From positions 62,001 through 126,000 of the forward strand of contig JAEUKA010000001.1 of NCBI GenBank assembly GCA_016794465.1: DNA of 64,000 nt. The letters are read 5' to 3'. The notes below the pieces were generated by a model, which worked only from the letters and a program-made list of their open reading frames with translations, ran no database searches and was not told the DNA's origin. This document shows, piece by piece, positions 35,759 through 43,924 of this stretch (position 1 is its first letter; each line of letters opens with the position of its first letter). Source of the stretch: Myxococcales bacterium (GTDB lineage: Bacteria; Myxococcota_A; Polyangia; Palsa-1104; JAEUJZ01). Made by a program: the position numbers and the translations under genes.

Positions 35759-37672
35759 ATGACTACTGCTCCCACCCTGCGCTGCTTTGAATGCGGCGCG
35801 ACCTATCCTGCCTCGGCGCGCACCTGTGATCACGATGGTGCGCCTCTCTGTCCTGAGACGGTTGGTCCGCACTGGAAGGTCGAAGGTGTGCTGGCTCCCC
35901 GTCTGGGTGGCGGCGTCTTTGCGGCCTTTCATGCGGCAAGTGGCGTTCGGGCGGCGATCACCTACTTCCCGGCGGTGTGTGCGAAAGAGCCAGCGACGCT
36001 CGATCGCACGGCTCGCGAGCTGTCGGCGCTGCGGCTGCTCGATAAGAACCGGGGCATCTTGGCTTTGATCGAAGAAGGCAGCGACCCGTCGGGGGGACGT
36101 TTTCTGGTCCATGAGCTGGGGACGCTGCGACTGTTGCAAGATCTCATCGACGAGTGGCAAAAGCCGGAGCGGGGGCTGCTGGAACCGCCGGTGGCGGCAC
36201 AGGTGGTAAGACCGCTGCTGTCCGCACTGTCCACGGCGCATCGGATTGGGGTGGCACACGCGGGTCTGACACCACTTGATGTGTACCTGAGCAGCGAAGG
36301 GGAGCCGGCCGATGGCATCTCGCGGGTGCTCGAGGCGCGGCTGCACGGGCTGCTGACGTTTCCGATGGGTCCAGAGCTGCGGCAAGCGGTCGCGAGCGAT
36401 CTGCGGGCCATCGGTGCGATGCTGTTCGAGCTCTTGGTGGGGCGGCGGCCACCGGACTCGGTGGAAGCGGTGCGGGCGCTGCCGCTGCCGAAGGTGATGA
36501 TGTCGCCGGTCGGGAAGGTGGCGCTGCGGGCACTCGGTGGGACAGAGCAGCCGACCTACCTGGGCGCCGAGGAGATGCTGCGGGCGCTGGTGACGACGAT
36601 TCCGACGGTGCTGGCGCCGCCAAATCCGAGCCTGGAAGCCGAGTCGGTGACGCGGGTCGATCCCGATGTGGCGCGGCGCGGACAGCCGTCGAGCAAGCAG
36701 AACCACGTCAACACCAAGCCGACGGTGCCGGTCGAGATCATTGCCGCTCCCGGTCGGGCGATTCCGTCCCAGCCGGTGCTGCCGCTGCCGGCGTCCATTG
36801 CGCCGCTGCGGAGTGGGCTGACCGCTGAGCTGCATCAGGTTTCGATCCTTGATCTAATGAAGGAACGGGAGCGGCTGGAGCAGCAGGCCCAGGTCGAGAC
36901 GCTGGCGCGGTCGTCGCAGCATCGGACCTCGGTGACGGATCTGCCGATGATTCCGCCGCCGCCGGATGATGTGGTGCCGAAAGCGAGCCAGCCCGAGCCG
37001 ATGGTGGCGGTACGCGGCGAGGGTGTGTTCCAAGGCATTGCATTTGGGCAAGAGCCAACGATTCCAGCGGTGGTCAATGCGTCGCTGCTGGCGGTGTCAG
37101 CGGAGCGCTCGCAGCATGTGCCGGTGCCAGGTGACTCAAGCGTCGTCAGAGCATCGTCGGTGTCACAGCCAGACAAGGCCTCGTCCTCGGGCAGTGTGAC
37201 GGTGTCGATCAGTGGATCGATGCCGCGACCGCTGAACCATAGTGGACCGCTGGTGATTCCGCCTCAGGCACCGGGGCCGGCGAGCAGCTCGGTCAGTGGT
37301 TCGATCAAGCCACCGTCGGTCAGTGCCAGTGGCGCGGCCTTTTCACCGGTACAGCTTGGACCCGCTGGGCGCTCGATGTCGCGGCCACCGATGGCTCCGG
37401 CACCGGCCAACGCCCTTGAGTTCGAGCCAACTCCCGTCGCTGGTCAGCCACCAGTCAACCCCGAAGAACCTACCGAGCCCGCGCCGGCCATTCGTGTCAG
37501 CGGGAACCCACTCGCACCGTCTCCAGAGCCACCGGCGGAACTTGCAGCTCCGGCAGCGGCACCCAGTCCCAGCCCGGCCCCTGCTGGTCGTGAGCTTCCT
37601 CCGTGGGTATGGGCGGCGATCCTGGCGGTGGTGTGTCTGCTCGCGCTGCTGGCCGGGCTGTTCGGTCGTTAG
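35759..37672 (+). CDS. Membrane-anchored Ser/Thr pseudokinase with zinc ribbon
   Basis: A 637-residue protein with kinase-like fold but no catalytic residues. The N-terminus has a Cys4 site (C9, C12, C23, C31) in LRCFECGATYP and ARTCDHDGAPLC. Kinase lobe ~40-290: GG-rich loop APRLGGGVFAAFHAA, the VAIK strand reads RAAITYF (Lys absent), the HRD loop reads HAGLTPLDV (167-175; Asp and Lys lost), and there is no DFG. A ~300-residue Pro/Ser/Val-rich linker follows. One membrane helix lies at the C-terminus (WVWAAILAVVCLLALLAGLFG). Such layouts serve as scaffolds in bacterial Ser/Thr kinase networks. It begins at the ATG at 35759. Confidence 0.8.
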   Translation: MTTAPTLRCFECGATYPASARTCDHDGAPLCPETVGPHWKVEGVLAPRLGGGVFAAFHAASGVRAAITYFPAVCAKEPATLDRTARELSALRLLDKNRGILALIEEGSDPSGGRFLVHELGTLRLLQDLIDEWQKPERGLLEPPVAAQVVRPLLSALSTAHRIGVAHAGLTPLDVYLSSEGEPADGISRVLEARLHGLLTFPMGPELRQAVASDLRAIGAMLFELLVGRRPPDSVEAVRALPLPKVMMSPVGKVALRALGGTEQPTYLGAEEMLRALVTTIPTVLAPPNPSLEAESVTRVDPDVARRGQPSSKQNHVNTKPTVPVEIIAAPGRAIPSQPVLPLPASIAPLRSGLTAELHQVSILDLMKERERLEQQAQVETLARSSQHRTSVTDLPMIPPPPDDVVPKASQPEPMVAVRGEGVFQGIAFGQEPTIPAVVNASLLAVSAERSQHVPVPGDSSVVRASSVSQPDKASSSGSVTVSISGSMPRPLNHSGPLVIPPQAPGPASSSVSGSIKPPSVSASGAAFSPVQLGPAGRSMSRPPMAPAPANALEFEPTPVAGQPPVNPEEPTEPAPAIRVSGNPLAPSPEPPAELAAPAAAPSPSPAPAGRELPPWVWAAILAVVCLLALLAGLFGR

Positions 37673-37728
37673 GCGGCGTAACTCGGCAGTGACTCACTGC
37701 GACTCCATGTTATGTAGGTTTCACTGCG

Positions 37729-39705
37729 ATGCGCCTCCTGTGGTCTTGGCTTGTGCTCGTGCTTGCGCTGGTTGGCGTGGGCAGCCGTCCGGCCTTGGCC
37801 GATGCGAGTGCCACCGTTGACCCGAGCTGCTTTCGCGGCCTCAGCGCCGACGGGAGCACCGGCCTGTTCGACCAGCCGAGCGCCAACCCCGGCTGCAGCT
37901 GGCGCCTGCGCACCGGATCGTTTCTCGGCGGCTTTGTCGAAAACGGCTATCTCCTCGTTGGTGACCGCTTTCGCTCGATGGGCGGCGGCGTGGCGGTGGC
38001 AGCAACCCTGGGGCAGCACATCGAGCTGGCGCTACAGCTTGGGGCCCAGCTGGGACGGATCGAGTCGTCCAGTACATCGCCCGAGCTGGCGCCCGAGCCG
38101 TCGCTGCTCGCGATCTCGCAGTTCAAGCTCCAGCTGAAGCTGCACTCGGCGTGGGGACGGCTGGTTCATGTCGCGCTGATGCCGACGGTGCGCTTGCCGG
38201 GCGCGGGCCAGGACTTTGCGCCGGTGCCGCTCAACCTGGATGCGGCGATCGATGCGCTGCTGGAGCTGAACCTGCGTCGGGCGCTGCCGCAGCTGCCACT
38301 GACGCTGTCTGCGCAGCTCGGCTATGTCCACGATCGCAGCTTGCGCGCCCTGGATGCCCAGGACTGTATGGGCGGTACCGTCGCTGACTGTCTGCGGGCA
38401 CGGCTACAGAGCACGGCTGCCTATTCGGTGGGTCTGCCTCGGCTGCGGCTGTCGATTGGGGCGCAGCTGCCCTTACATGTCTGGCGATCGCTGTGGCTGG
38501 TGCCGGCGGTCAGCTATCGGATTGAGGCGATCGTCGGTGATCCCGATCCGGTGCTGCTGGCGCTGCTCGGCATGCAGTCGACGGCGGCGGTGCAAAATGG
38601 CCGCTTTCAGCAGTGGCTGACCGTCGGTGGTCGCATCTGGCTGGGGCTGCCGCTGAGCCTGGACTTTGGGGTCCGGATCGGGCTGCAGAGCGCGGGCTAT
38701 GCGATGGGCGCCAAGGTTCCACAGGTCATGGGCTACGGTGCGCTGACCTGGGAGATCGATCTGCTGGCCGGGCAGAGTCAGGCGGCGGACGGGCGAGGCA
38801 CGCCGGCTGTTCCATCGGTGCCGCCTGTGATGAAGACAGGTGCAGAGACGCGGCTGTGTCGAGTCTCTGGCGCGATTCGGGATGTGCAGACCGGACAGCC
38901 GCTGGCCGACGCGGTGGTTCACTTTGTTGGACAACGTCACAATGCGCTGCTGACCGACGACAAGGGCAGCTTTGTCAGTGGCGAGCTAAGCTGCGGCGCG
39001 GTCCTCGTCGAGGCGAGTCGGGGCGATCATCAGACGATGCGGCTGCCGGTGGTGTTGTCGGCGGGGGAGCAAGCAGCGGTGGACATCCGGCTGCCGAAGC
39101 TCTTGCGGGCGCAGGCGGGACGGCTGTGGCTGCTTTCGCAGGGCGACGACGGCAGTAAGCTTCCGGCGCGGGCCACGCTGTCACGTGATGGGCAGGTGGT
39201 ATCGCTGCTGTCCGAGGAAGGCGGGCTGTTTGCGCGGGTGGCGGCGGGCGCGTGGCTGTTGCGCGTCGATGCGGCGGGCTACCTGTCGCGCGAGCAGACG
39301 GTGGTGATTCCCGACGGTGGTGAGCAGCGGCTCCAGCTCTTGCTCAGTCGGCGGGGTCGCGAGCCCAAGGTGCAGCTCGGGGGGGCCGAGATCGTGCTGC
39401 TGTCGCCGCTGCTGTTTGGACCGGGCGGGGCCAGCCTAAGCCGTGACAGCGAGCGAGTTCTCGACGAGGTGGTCGATCTGCTGATTCATCATCCCGAGCT
39501 TGTGCAGCTGCGGATCGAGCAGGCGGCGGATCTGCAGGCGGGCGACGGAAACTTGCTCGAACAGCAGGTCATTGCAGTGCGCGACTATCTGGTGTCGCAA
39601 GGCGTGGCGCCGGATCGGGTGGTTGCGCGGGTTACCGAGGGGCCGCGACGGACGCCACCTCGGATTTCATTCAAGATCTCGGCGGAGCGTCACCCGTCGC
39701 CATAG
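37729..39705 (+). CDS. OmpA-like outer-membrane protein with regulatory-like domain
   Basis: Exported 658-residue protein. Signal peptide MRLLWSWLVLVLALVGVGSRPALA, cleaved after ~24. Residues ~45-350 read as a beta-barrel (alternating GQHIELALQLGAQLGRI, RLRLSIGAQLPLHVW, VGGRIWLGLPLSLDFGVRI). A carboxypeptidase regulatory-like segment (SGAIRDVQTGQPLADAVVHF and SFVSGELSCGAVLVEASRG) and a second repeat (ARATLSRDGQVVSLLSEEGG) follow. The C-terminus is an OmpA/MotB-like domain (PLLFGPGGASLSRDSERVLDE, VRDYLVSQGVAPDRV), though the usual peptidoglycan-binding Asp/Arg pair is altered. It probably anchors the outer membrane. Starts 56 bp after the pseudokinase gene. Confidence 0.8.
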   Translation: MRLLWSWLVLVLALVGVGSRPALADASATVDPSCFRGLSADGSTGLFDQPSANPGCSWRLRTGSFLGGFVENGYLLVGDRFRSMGGGVAVAATLGQHIELALQLGAQLGRIESSSTSPELAPEPSLLAISQFKLQLKLHSAWGRLVHVALMPTVRLPGAGQDFAPVPLNLDAAIDALLELNLRRALPQLPLTLSAQLGYVHDRSLRALDAQDCMGGTVADCLRARLQSTAAYSVGLPRLRLSIGAQLPLHVWRSLWLVPAVSYRIEAIVGDPDPVLLALLGMQSTAAVQNGRFQQWLTVGGRIWLGLPLSLDFGVRIGLQSAGYAMGAKVPQVMGYGALTWEIDLLAGQSQAADGRGTPAVPSVPPVMKTGAETRLCRVSGAIRDVQTGQPLADAVVHFVGQRHNALLTDDKGSFVSGELSCGAVLVEASRGDHQTMRLPVVLSAGEQAAVDIRLPKLLRAQAGRLWLLSQGDDGSKLPARATLSRDGQVVSLLSEEGGLFARVAAGAWLLRVDAAGYLSREQTVVIPDGGEQRLQLLLSRRGREPKVQLGGAEIVLLSPLLFGPGGASLSRDSERVLDEVVDLLIHHPELVQLRIEQAADLQAGDGNLLEQQVIAVRDYLVSQGVAPDRVVARVTEGPRRTPPRISFKISAERHPSP

Positions 39706-39709
39706 AGCC

Positions 39710-40249
39710 ATGTCAACCGACAGCCCTCGACCCATGCTGCGGAGCGAGCAGCTTTCCAACCCGACGCTGCGGAGCGCTCAGCTTGCCGATCTCGATCGCA
39801 TCGTCGCTACCTACAACGCCACCGTGCCATCGCGACTGGTGACCGCCGACCTTGAGCCCGTCTCCGTCGAGAGTCGTCACGCCTGGTTTTTTGCCCACTC
39901 ACCGACGGAGCGACCGCTGTGGCTCGTCGAGCTTGATGGTCACTACCAGGGCTGGCTCAGCTTGCAGAGCTTTTACGGTCGACCGGCCTACGCGGGCGTC
40001 GCGGAAGTCTCGCTGTACTTGGAGCCCGGCGCGCAGGGTCGCGGACTTGGCCGGTGGGCGCTATCGCAGGCTTGTGCGCTGGCGCCCTCGCTGCGGATTC
40101 ATACCCTGCTTGGATTCATCTTTGGTCACAATCTGCCAAGTCTTATACTGTTTGATAAACTGGGCTTTATCAAATGGGGTCACTTGCCAGAAGTTGCCAA
40201 TATGGATGGGATCATGCGCGATGTGCTGATACTCGGAAAGAAGGTGTAA
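39710..40249 (+). CDS. GNAT-family N-acetyltransferase (phosphinothricin-type)
   Basis: Acetyl-CoA-dependent N-acyltransferase of 179 residues. The start is the ATG at 39710, four bases past the OmpA-like stop. The motif A region is VAEVSLYLEPGAQGRGLGRWAL, giving the acetyl-CoA pyrophosphate loop (Q/R-x-x-G-x-G/A) as QGRGLG. GFIFGHNLPSLILFDKLGF matches motif B, with the common NxxS/x-LFEKLGF pattern. This places it in the PAT/phosphinothricin-acetyltransferase branch. The first third has GC-rich codons; from about 40130 the base composition falls, matching the next three genes. Substrate unknown. Confidence 0.85.
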   Translation: MSTDSPRPMLRSEQLSNPTLRSAQLADLDRIVATYNATVPSRLVTADLEPVSVESRHAWFFAHSPTERPLWLVELDGHYQGWLSLQSFYGRPAYAGVAEVSLYLEPGAQGRGLGRWALSQACALAPSLRIHTLLGFIFGHNLPSLILFDKLGFIKWGHLPEVANMDGIMRDVLILGKKV

Positions 40250-40251
40250 TC

Positions 40252-40833
40252 ATGGCGCAAGCCGACTCGCATCTTGAAATTGAACATAAATTTGTGTTGC
40301 CGGCTGCCTTTGATCGTGAGCGCTTCTTTGCTGAAGTGAAATTCCATCAACCACTTCGCTGCGCCACTGCCCAGGTTGTGGAGCGCTATTTTGTTACAAA
40401 ACTAACGCCAGATATCATTTATCGACATCGCTATGATGAAAATAATCAAGATCTGACATATAAGAGCTTTGGGCATGGTGATATCGAAATTCGACGAGAA
40501 GTGCGGCTGTCACTCGATCTGCAATCTGGAAATCAGGTCGATCGGGTACAGGCCTTCTTAGAGCCGCTCGGAGTTCGCTGGCAGGGCGGACTGACCAAAG
40601 AGCTACACGTCTTCCATTTTGCCGACTGTGAGATTGCCTACTACACTGCCTCCACTGACGACAAAACCGTCACTTGTGTCGAGTTCGAGGCGCTTTCTAC
40701 CGAGGACATCCTGGCCGCGCTGGCCACGTTATCAATGTATGAGAAGCGATTTGGGTTTATTGATAATCAGCGAAGTCGGCGATCGCTGTTTGAGCTGTTA
40801 TTTGCCGATTGTCTGGAAACCAAAGCTGTGTAG
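40252..40833 (+). CDS. CYTH-like domain protein (class IV adenylate cyclase/thiamine-triphosphatase fold)
   Basis: A 193-residue protein with the ExExK motif E9-I-E11-H-K13 near the N-terminus (LEIEHKFVLP), which marks the CYTH triphosphate-tunnel fold. Later strands RYFVTKL, IIYRHRYDENNQDLTYKSF and ITYRRE-like IEIRREVRLSL fit the same fold, with alternating charged residues lining a tunnel. CYTH enzymes act on triphosphates (inorganic, ThTP, ATP). Codon use is visibly more AT-rich than the flanking genes. It begins 2 bp after the GNAT stop, and folB follows by 19 bp, so all are one operon. Confidence 0.7.
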   Translation: MAQADSHLEIEHKFVLPAAFDRERFFAEVKFHQPLRCATAQVVERYFVTKLTPDIIYRHRYDENNQDLTYKSFGHGDIEIRREVRLSLDLQSGNQVDRVQAFLEPLGVRWQGGLTKELHVFHFADCEIAYYTASTDDKTVTCVEFEALSTEDILAALATLSMYEKRFGFIDNQRSRRSLFELLFADCLETKAV

Positions 40834-40852
40834 AAACCCCAAGGAGCCAGTC

Positions 40853-41215
40853 ATGAACGCACAAGATGTCATCTTCTTAGAAGGGCTTGAAGTTCCATGT
40901 CGGGTTGGCTGTACGGTGGAGGAGCGGCGCGTTCCTCAGTCATTGCGCGTAGAAGTCAAGCTATTCTGTGGAAGCATTTCCCGGGCGGCTCAGAATGATT
41001 CTCTTGAAGATACCGTGGACTATCGACTGGGGCTAGATCTGATCAGTGTGCTTCAAAACAAAGAGTTTCTGCTGATTGAGCGTGTCGCGGAGGTCCTTGC
41101 TGCTGAAGCGCTGAAAGTGCCGATAGTCGAGCAGGTTCAGATCACCGTTCGCAAGCGACCTCCAGTTCAAGGAATGGAGATCGTTGGTGTTCAAATCATG
41201 AGGAGTCGAGCGTGA
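40853..41215 (+). CDS. folB: Dihydroneopterin aldolase family protein (FolB-like)
   Basis: A 120-residue tunnelling-fold enzyme of the FolB family. It opens MNAQDVIFLEGLEVPCRVGCTVEERRVPQSL, matching FolB's LxGxxVxxxIGVxxxER motif, then EDTVDYRLGLDLISVLQNKEF, ERVAEVLAAEAL and VEQVQITVRKRPPVQG. It carries the usual Glu in VEERRV and Lys in VRKRPP. Family members cleave or epimerise 7,8-dihydroneopterin. AAGGAG at 40841 supports the ATG at 40853. AT-rich codon use. It overlaps the next gene's start by 4 bp (GTGA). FolX-type epimerase or another pterin role is possible. Confidence 0.8.
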   Translation: MNAQDVIFLEGLEVPCRVGCTVEERRVPQSLRVEVKLFCGSISRAAQNDSLEDTVDYRLGLDLISVLQNKEFLLIERVAEVLAAEALKVPIVEQVQITVRKRPPVQGMEIVGVQIMRSRA

Positions 41216-41871
41216 AGGTGATTAGCAATACCGCCATTTCGCTCGATGGACGTATCAACACAGTCGAAGAGCAGTTTACACTTCTTGGTAGTGTAGTTGA
41301 TCATCAAAAAATGGAGCAGATCCGCCGGATGGCCGATGCTGTATTGGTTGGCGGACAGACCTTTCGCAACTGGCCTTATCCATCACTCTCTGATCAAGCA
41401 AGCAATGAGCATCCCATTTGGAATGTGATTGTCAGTCGCTCTGCTGATATCCCGTTGTTACCGCAGTTTGTCGAAGAGACGCGAGCGCGTAAGCTGCTGC
41501 TGCTGCACAAGCAGACCACGCTGCCGTCGTTTCCATCATCGATAGAGGTAGAGATCTACGATGGCCCGCTGCCGGTTCCGCCGGTGGCGTGGATGCTCGA
41601 CTGTCTGCGGCAACGGGGTGTCCAGACGCTGCTGGTCGAGGCAGGGGGCGAGCTGCTGGTTCAGTTTCTGGCCGCTGATGCGCTCGATGAGCTGTATGTG
41701 ACGCTGTGTCCGCTCGTGATCGGCGGTCGGACGACGCCGGGCTTGATGGGCGGGACGGGCTTTTCCCAGGCCGAGCTGCGCCGGCTGACCCTCTTGTCGT
41801 CAGAGGTGGTCGGCAGCGAGATCTTTTTGCATTATTCCGTTAATCGCGCAATGAAAATGGAGAAAAATTAG
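41212..41871 (+). CDS. RibD C-terminal-domain reductase
   Basis: NAD(P)H-dependent reductase fold of 219 residues. The family core is NTAISLDGRINT near the N-terminus, RMADAVLVGGQTFRNW, the Gly-rich LLVEAGGELLVQFLAADALDELYV and LVIGGRTTPGLMGG. This domain reduces the pyrimidine intermediate in riboflavin synthesis, and relatives act as dihydrofolate or dihydropterin reductases. Without the deaminase half, and next to a folB-like gene, a pterin reductase role is plausible but unproved. GTG start at 41212 overlapping folB; the 3' end overlaps the convergent YhhQ gene by 32 bp. AT-rich codons, especially in the first third. Confidence 0.8.
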   Translation: MKVISNTAISLDGRINTVEEQFTLLGSVVDHQKMEQIRRMADAVLVGGQTFRNWPYPSLSDQASNEHPIWNVIVSRSADIPLLPQFVEETRARKLLLLHKQTTLPSFPSSIEVEIYDGPLPVPPVAWMLDCLRQRGVQTLLVEAGGELLVQFLAADALDELYVTLCPLVIGGRTTPGLMGGTGFSQAELRRLTLLSSEVVGSEIFLHYSVNRAMKMEKN

Positions 41872-42559
41872 TATCTATGTCGTAATGATCTGCGCCTTCA
41901 GCCTTCTTTAAGAAGTTAACAACTAGATACGTCATTGGCGTAAAAATAACCTCGATCGATATTTTAAAGAGCCAGTTGAAGACGAGAATCTTCACCAGCT
42001 CACTTGTCTGCCAAACGCCATAAAAAGCGAGCGGATAGAAGATCAGGCTGTCGAGTGCTTGGCCGATGATGGTCGAGCCAATGGTGCGGGTCCACAGGTG
42101 GTTGCCCTTGGTCAGGACCTTCATCTTGGTCAGGACATAAGAGTTGGCGAAGTCGCCGACCCAGAACGCGCAGATCGATCCAGCGACGATGCGCCAGGTT
42201 CCGCCAAACATCAGCTCGACGGCGGGCTGATAGATTTTGTTGAGCGGCTCGTCGGCGTTCACCGGCAAGTGGATGATGACCTGCGCCATCACCGTCGCGA
42301 AGATCAGCCCAAAGAAGCCGGCCCAGATGACCTTGCGGGAGCGTGCGTAGCCGTAGACCTCGGCCAGTACGTCGCCAAAGATGTAGCTGATCGGGAAGAA
42401 GATGTTGCCGGCGCCGAACTTGATGCCAAACACCATGCAGCTCTTGGCGGGGCCGATCAGGTTCGAGCAGAGCAGGACGGTGATAAAGCCGCCCATCAGC
42501 AAGTCGTAGTAGCGGTAGTTGCGACGCTTGTCTGCGATGACGCCGCCCGGCTCGTTCAT
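41840..42559 (-). CDS. yhhQ: YhhQ/VUT-family queuosine precursor transporter
   Basis: Inner-membrane protein of 239 residues with about six helices. It matches the ECF-like VUT/DUF165 family: RYYDLLMGGFITVLLCSNLIG, FPISYIFGDVLAEVYGYARSRKVIW (the DxxxExYG core), GSICAFWVGDFANSYVLTKMK and WTRTIGSTIIGQALDSLIFY. E. coli YhhQ imports preQ0/preQ1 or queuine-type bases for tRNA queuosine. It is convergent with the RibD_C gene (32-bp overlap). The 3' third is AT-rich like its neighbours; the 5' half is GC-rich. Confidence 0.9.
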   Translation of the reverse strand: MNEPGGVIADKRRNYRYYDLLMGGFITVLLCSNLIGPAKSCMVFGIKFGAGNIFFPISYIFGDVLAEVYGYARSRKVIWAGFFGLIFATVMAQVIIHLPVNADEPLNKIYQPAVELMFGGTWRIVAGSICAFWVGDFANSYVLTKMKVLTKGNHLWTRTIGSTIIGQALDSLIFYPLAFYGVWQTSELVKILVFNWLFKISIEVIFTPMTYLVVNFLKKAEGADHYDIDTNFSPFSLRD

Positions 42560-42676
42560 CTCTCCGTTATAGCCGACCGGGTTGCGGAAGGAAAAGCAGC
42601 AAACGTGTAGCAGTCAGCGGAGTCTGGGTTCCTGCGCGGCGGTCGCGGATGGTACAACGAGCGGAGGAGAACTCCC

Positions 42677-43924
42677 GTGAGAGGGAACCCGAACCAACCG
42701 ACGGCAGAAGTAGACAGAGAAGTAGACAGAGAAGTAGACAGAGAAGTAGACAGAGAAGTAGACAGAGCGGGTAAGCGGACTCCGTTGCGCGAGATCGCGG
42801 CTCTGTTTGCACGGCTGGGAGCGACGGCGTTTGGCGGGCCGGCGGTTCATCTTTCGCTGATGCACCAAGAGGTTGTACGGAAGCGGAAGTGGCTGACAGA
42901 GGAGTCCTTTCTGGATCTGCTCAGTGCGACCAACCTGATTCCGGGTCCGAACTCGACGGAGATGGCGCTTCACCTTGGCTGGCAGCGGCGCGGTCTGTCG
43001 GGACTCCTAACGGCGGGTCTGTGCTTCATCGGGCCGGCGATGCTGATCACGATGGCACTGGCTTGGGTCTATGTTCGCTGGGGATCGATTCCGAGCGTGG
43101 CGTGGCTGCTGTACGGAGTGAAGCCGGTGATGCTCGCGGTGGTGTTGCAAGCGATCTGGTCGCTCGCTCCCAAGGCGGTACACTCCTTTTGGCAGCGTGG
43201 GCTGGCGCTGCTGGCTCTCTGCGCGATGTGGCTGGGAGTCCATGAGCTGCTGGTGCTGTTAGGAATCGGTGTGCTCTCTGTCTGTGCGGCGCAGATAGCT
43301 TCCTCTTCGCGCTCTTTGGGCGCTCTGCTTGCGTTCCTTCCACTTCCTTCTGTTGCCGCTGCGAGCACGGTGTCCAGGCTGACTCTTCCGTCGCTGTCAT
43401 CGCTTTTCTTGGTCTTCCTAAAGACCGGATCGGTCCTGTACGGAAGTGGGTATGTGCTGCTTGCATTTCTTCGCGCCGATCTGGTGGATCGCTTGGGCTG
43501 GCTGACAGAGTCGCAGCTGATCGATGCAATTGCGGTGGGACAGATCACTCCGGGTCCGGTTTTGTCGACGGCAACGTTTCTCGGCTATCTGCTCGCGGGC
43601 CCCAAAGGAGCGCTGCTGGCCACGGTGGGAATCTTTGCGCCGGCCTTTGTGCTTGTGGCGCTGAGCGGACCCCTGATTCCGGTCGTACGGAGAGTGCCGG
43701 TACTCGGTTCATTCCTGGATGGAGTCAATGTGGCGTCGTGGGTGCTGATGGTCTTTGTGACGCTGCAGCTGGGTCGCGCGGCGCTGTGTGATCTGCCCGC
43801 ACTGGGACTGTTTGCGCTGTCGGTGCTGCTGCTCCTGCGCTTTCGGACGCATACAACCTGGCTCCTGGTCTGTGGAGCAGGACTCGGCTGGCTGCTGCAT
43901 CAGCTCGGACTCTCTGCACGTTGA
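42677..43924 (+). CDS. chrA: Chromate transporter ChrA
   Basis: Inner-membrane anion exporter of the CHR family, 415 residues, long form with two CHR halves. The GTG at 42677 is preceded by GCGGAGGAGA. The N-terminus carries EVDR repeated five times, then the first half: ARLGATAFGGPAVHLSLM, FLDLLSATNLIPGPNSTEMALHLG, CFIGPAMLIT. The second half repeats the fold: FLKTGSVLYGSGYVLLAFL, ESQLIDAIAVGQITPGPVLSTATFLGY. The NLIPGPNSTE and QITPGPV segments are CHR hallmarks. Expelled chromate is the known substrate of characterised members. The 3' end overlaps the receptor kinase gene by 25 bp on the opposite strand. Confidence 0.9.
   Translation: MRGNPNQPTAEVDREVDREVDREVDREVDRAGKRTPLREIAALFARLGATAFGGPAVHLSLMHQEVVRKRKWLTEESFLDLLSATNLIPGPNSTEMALHLGWQRRGLSGLLTAGLCFIGPAMLITMALAWVYVRWGSIPSVAWLLYGVKPVMLAVVLQAIWSLAPKAVHSFWQRGLALLALCAMWLGVHELLVLLGIGVLSVCAAQIASSSRSLGALLAFLPLPSVAAASTVSRLTLPSLSSLFLVFLKTGSVLYGSGYVLLAFLRADLVDRLGWLTESQLIDAIAVGQITPGPVLSTATFLGYLLAGPKGALLATVGIFAPAFVLVALSGPLIPVVRRVPVLGSFLDGVNVASWVLMVFVTLQLGRAALCDLPALGLFALSVLLLLRFRTHTTWLLVCGAGLGWLLHQLGLSAR
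42707..42766. repeat. 12-bp tandem repeat inside chrA (5 units)
   Basis: GAAGTAGACAGA occurs five times without change, in frame, encoding EVDR five times in the cytoplasmic N-terminus of ChrA. The first GTG is only 30 bp upstream, so unit number can vary without altering the membrane domain. Confidence 0.95.
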
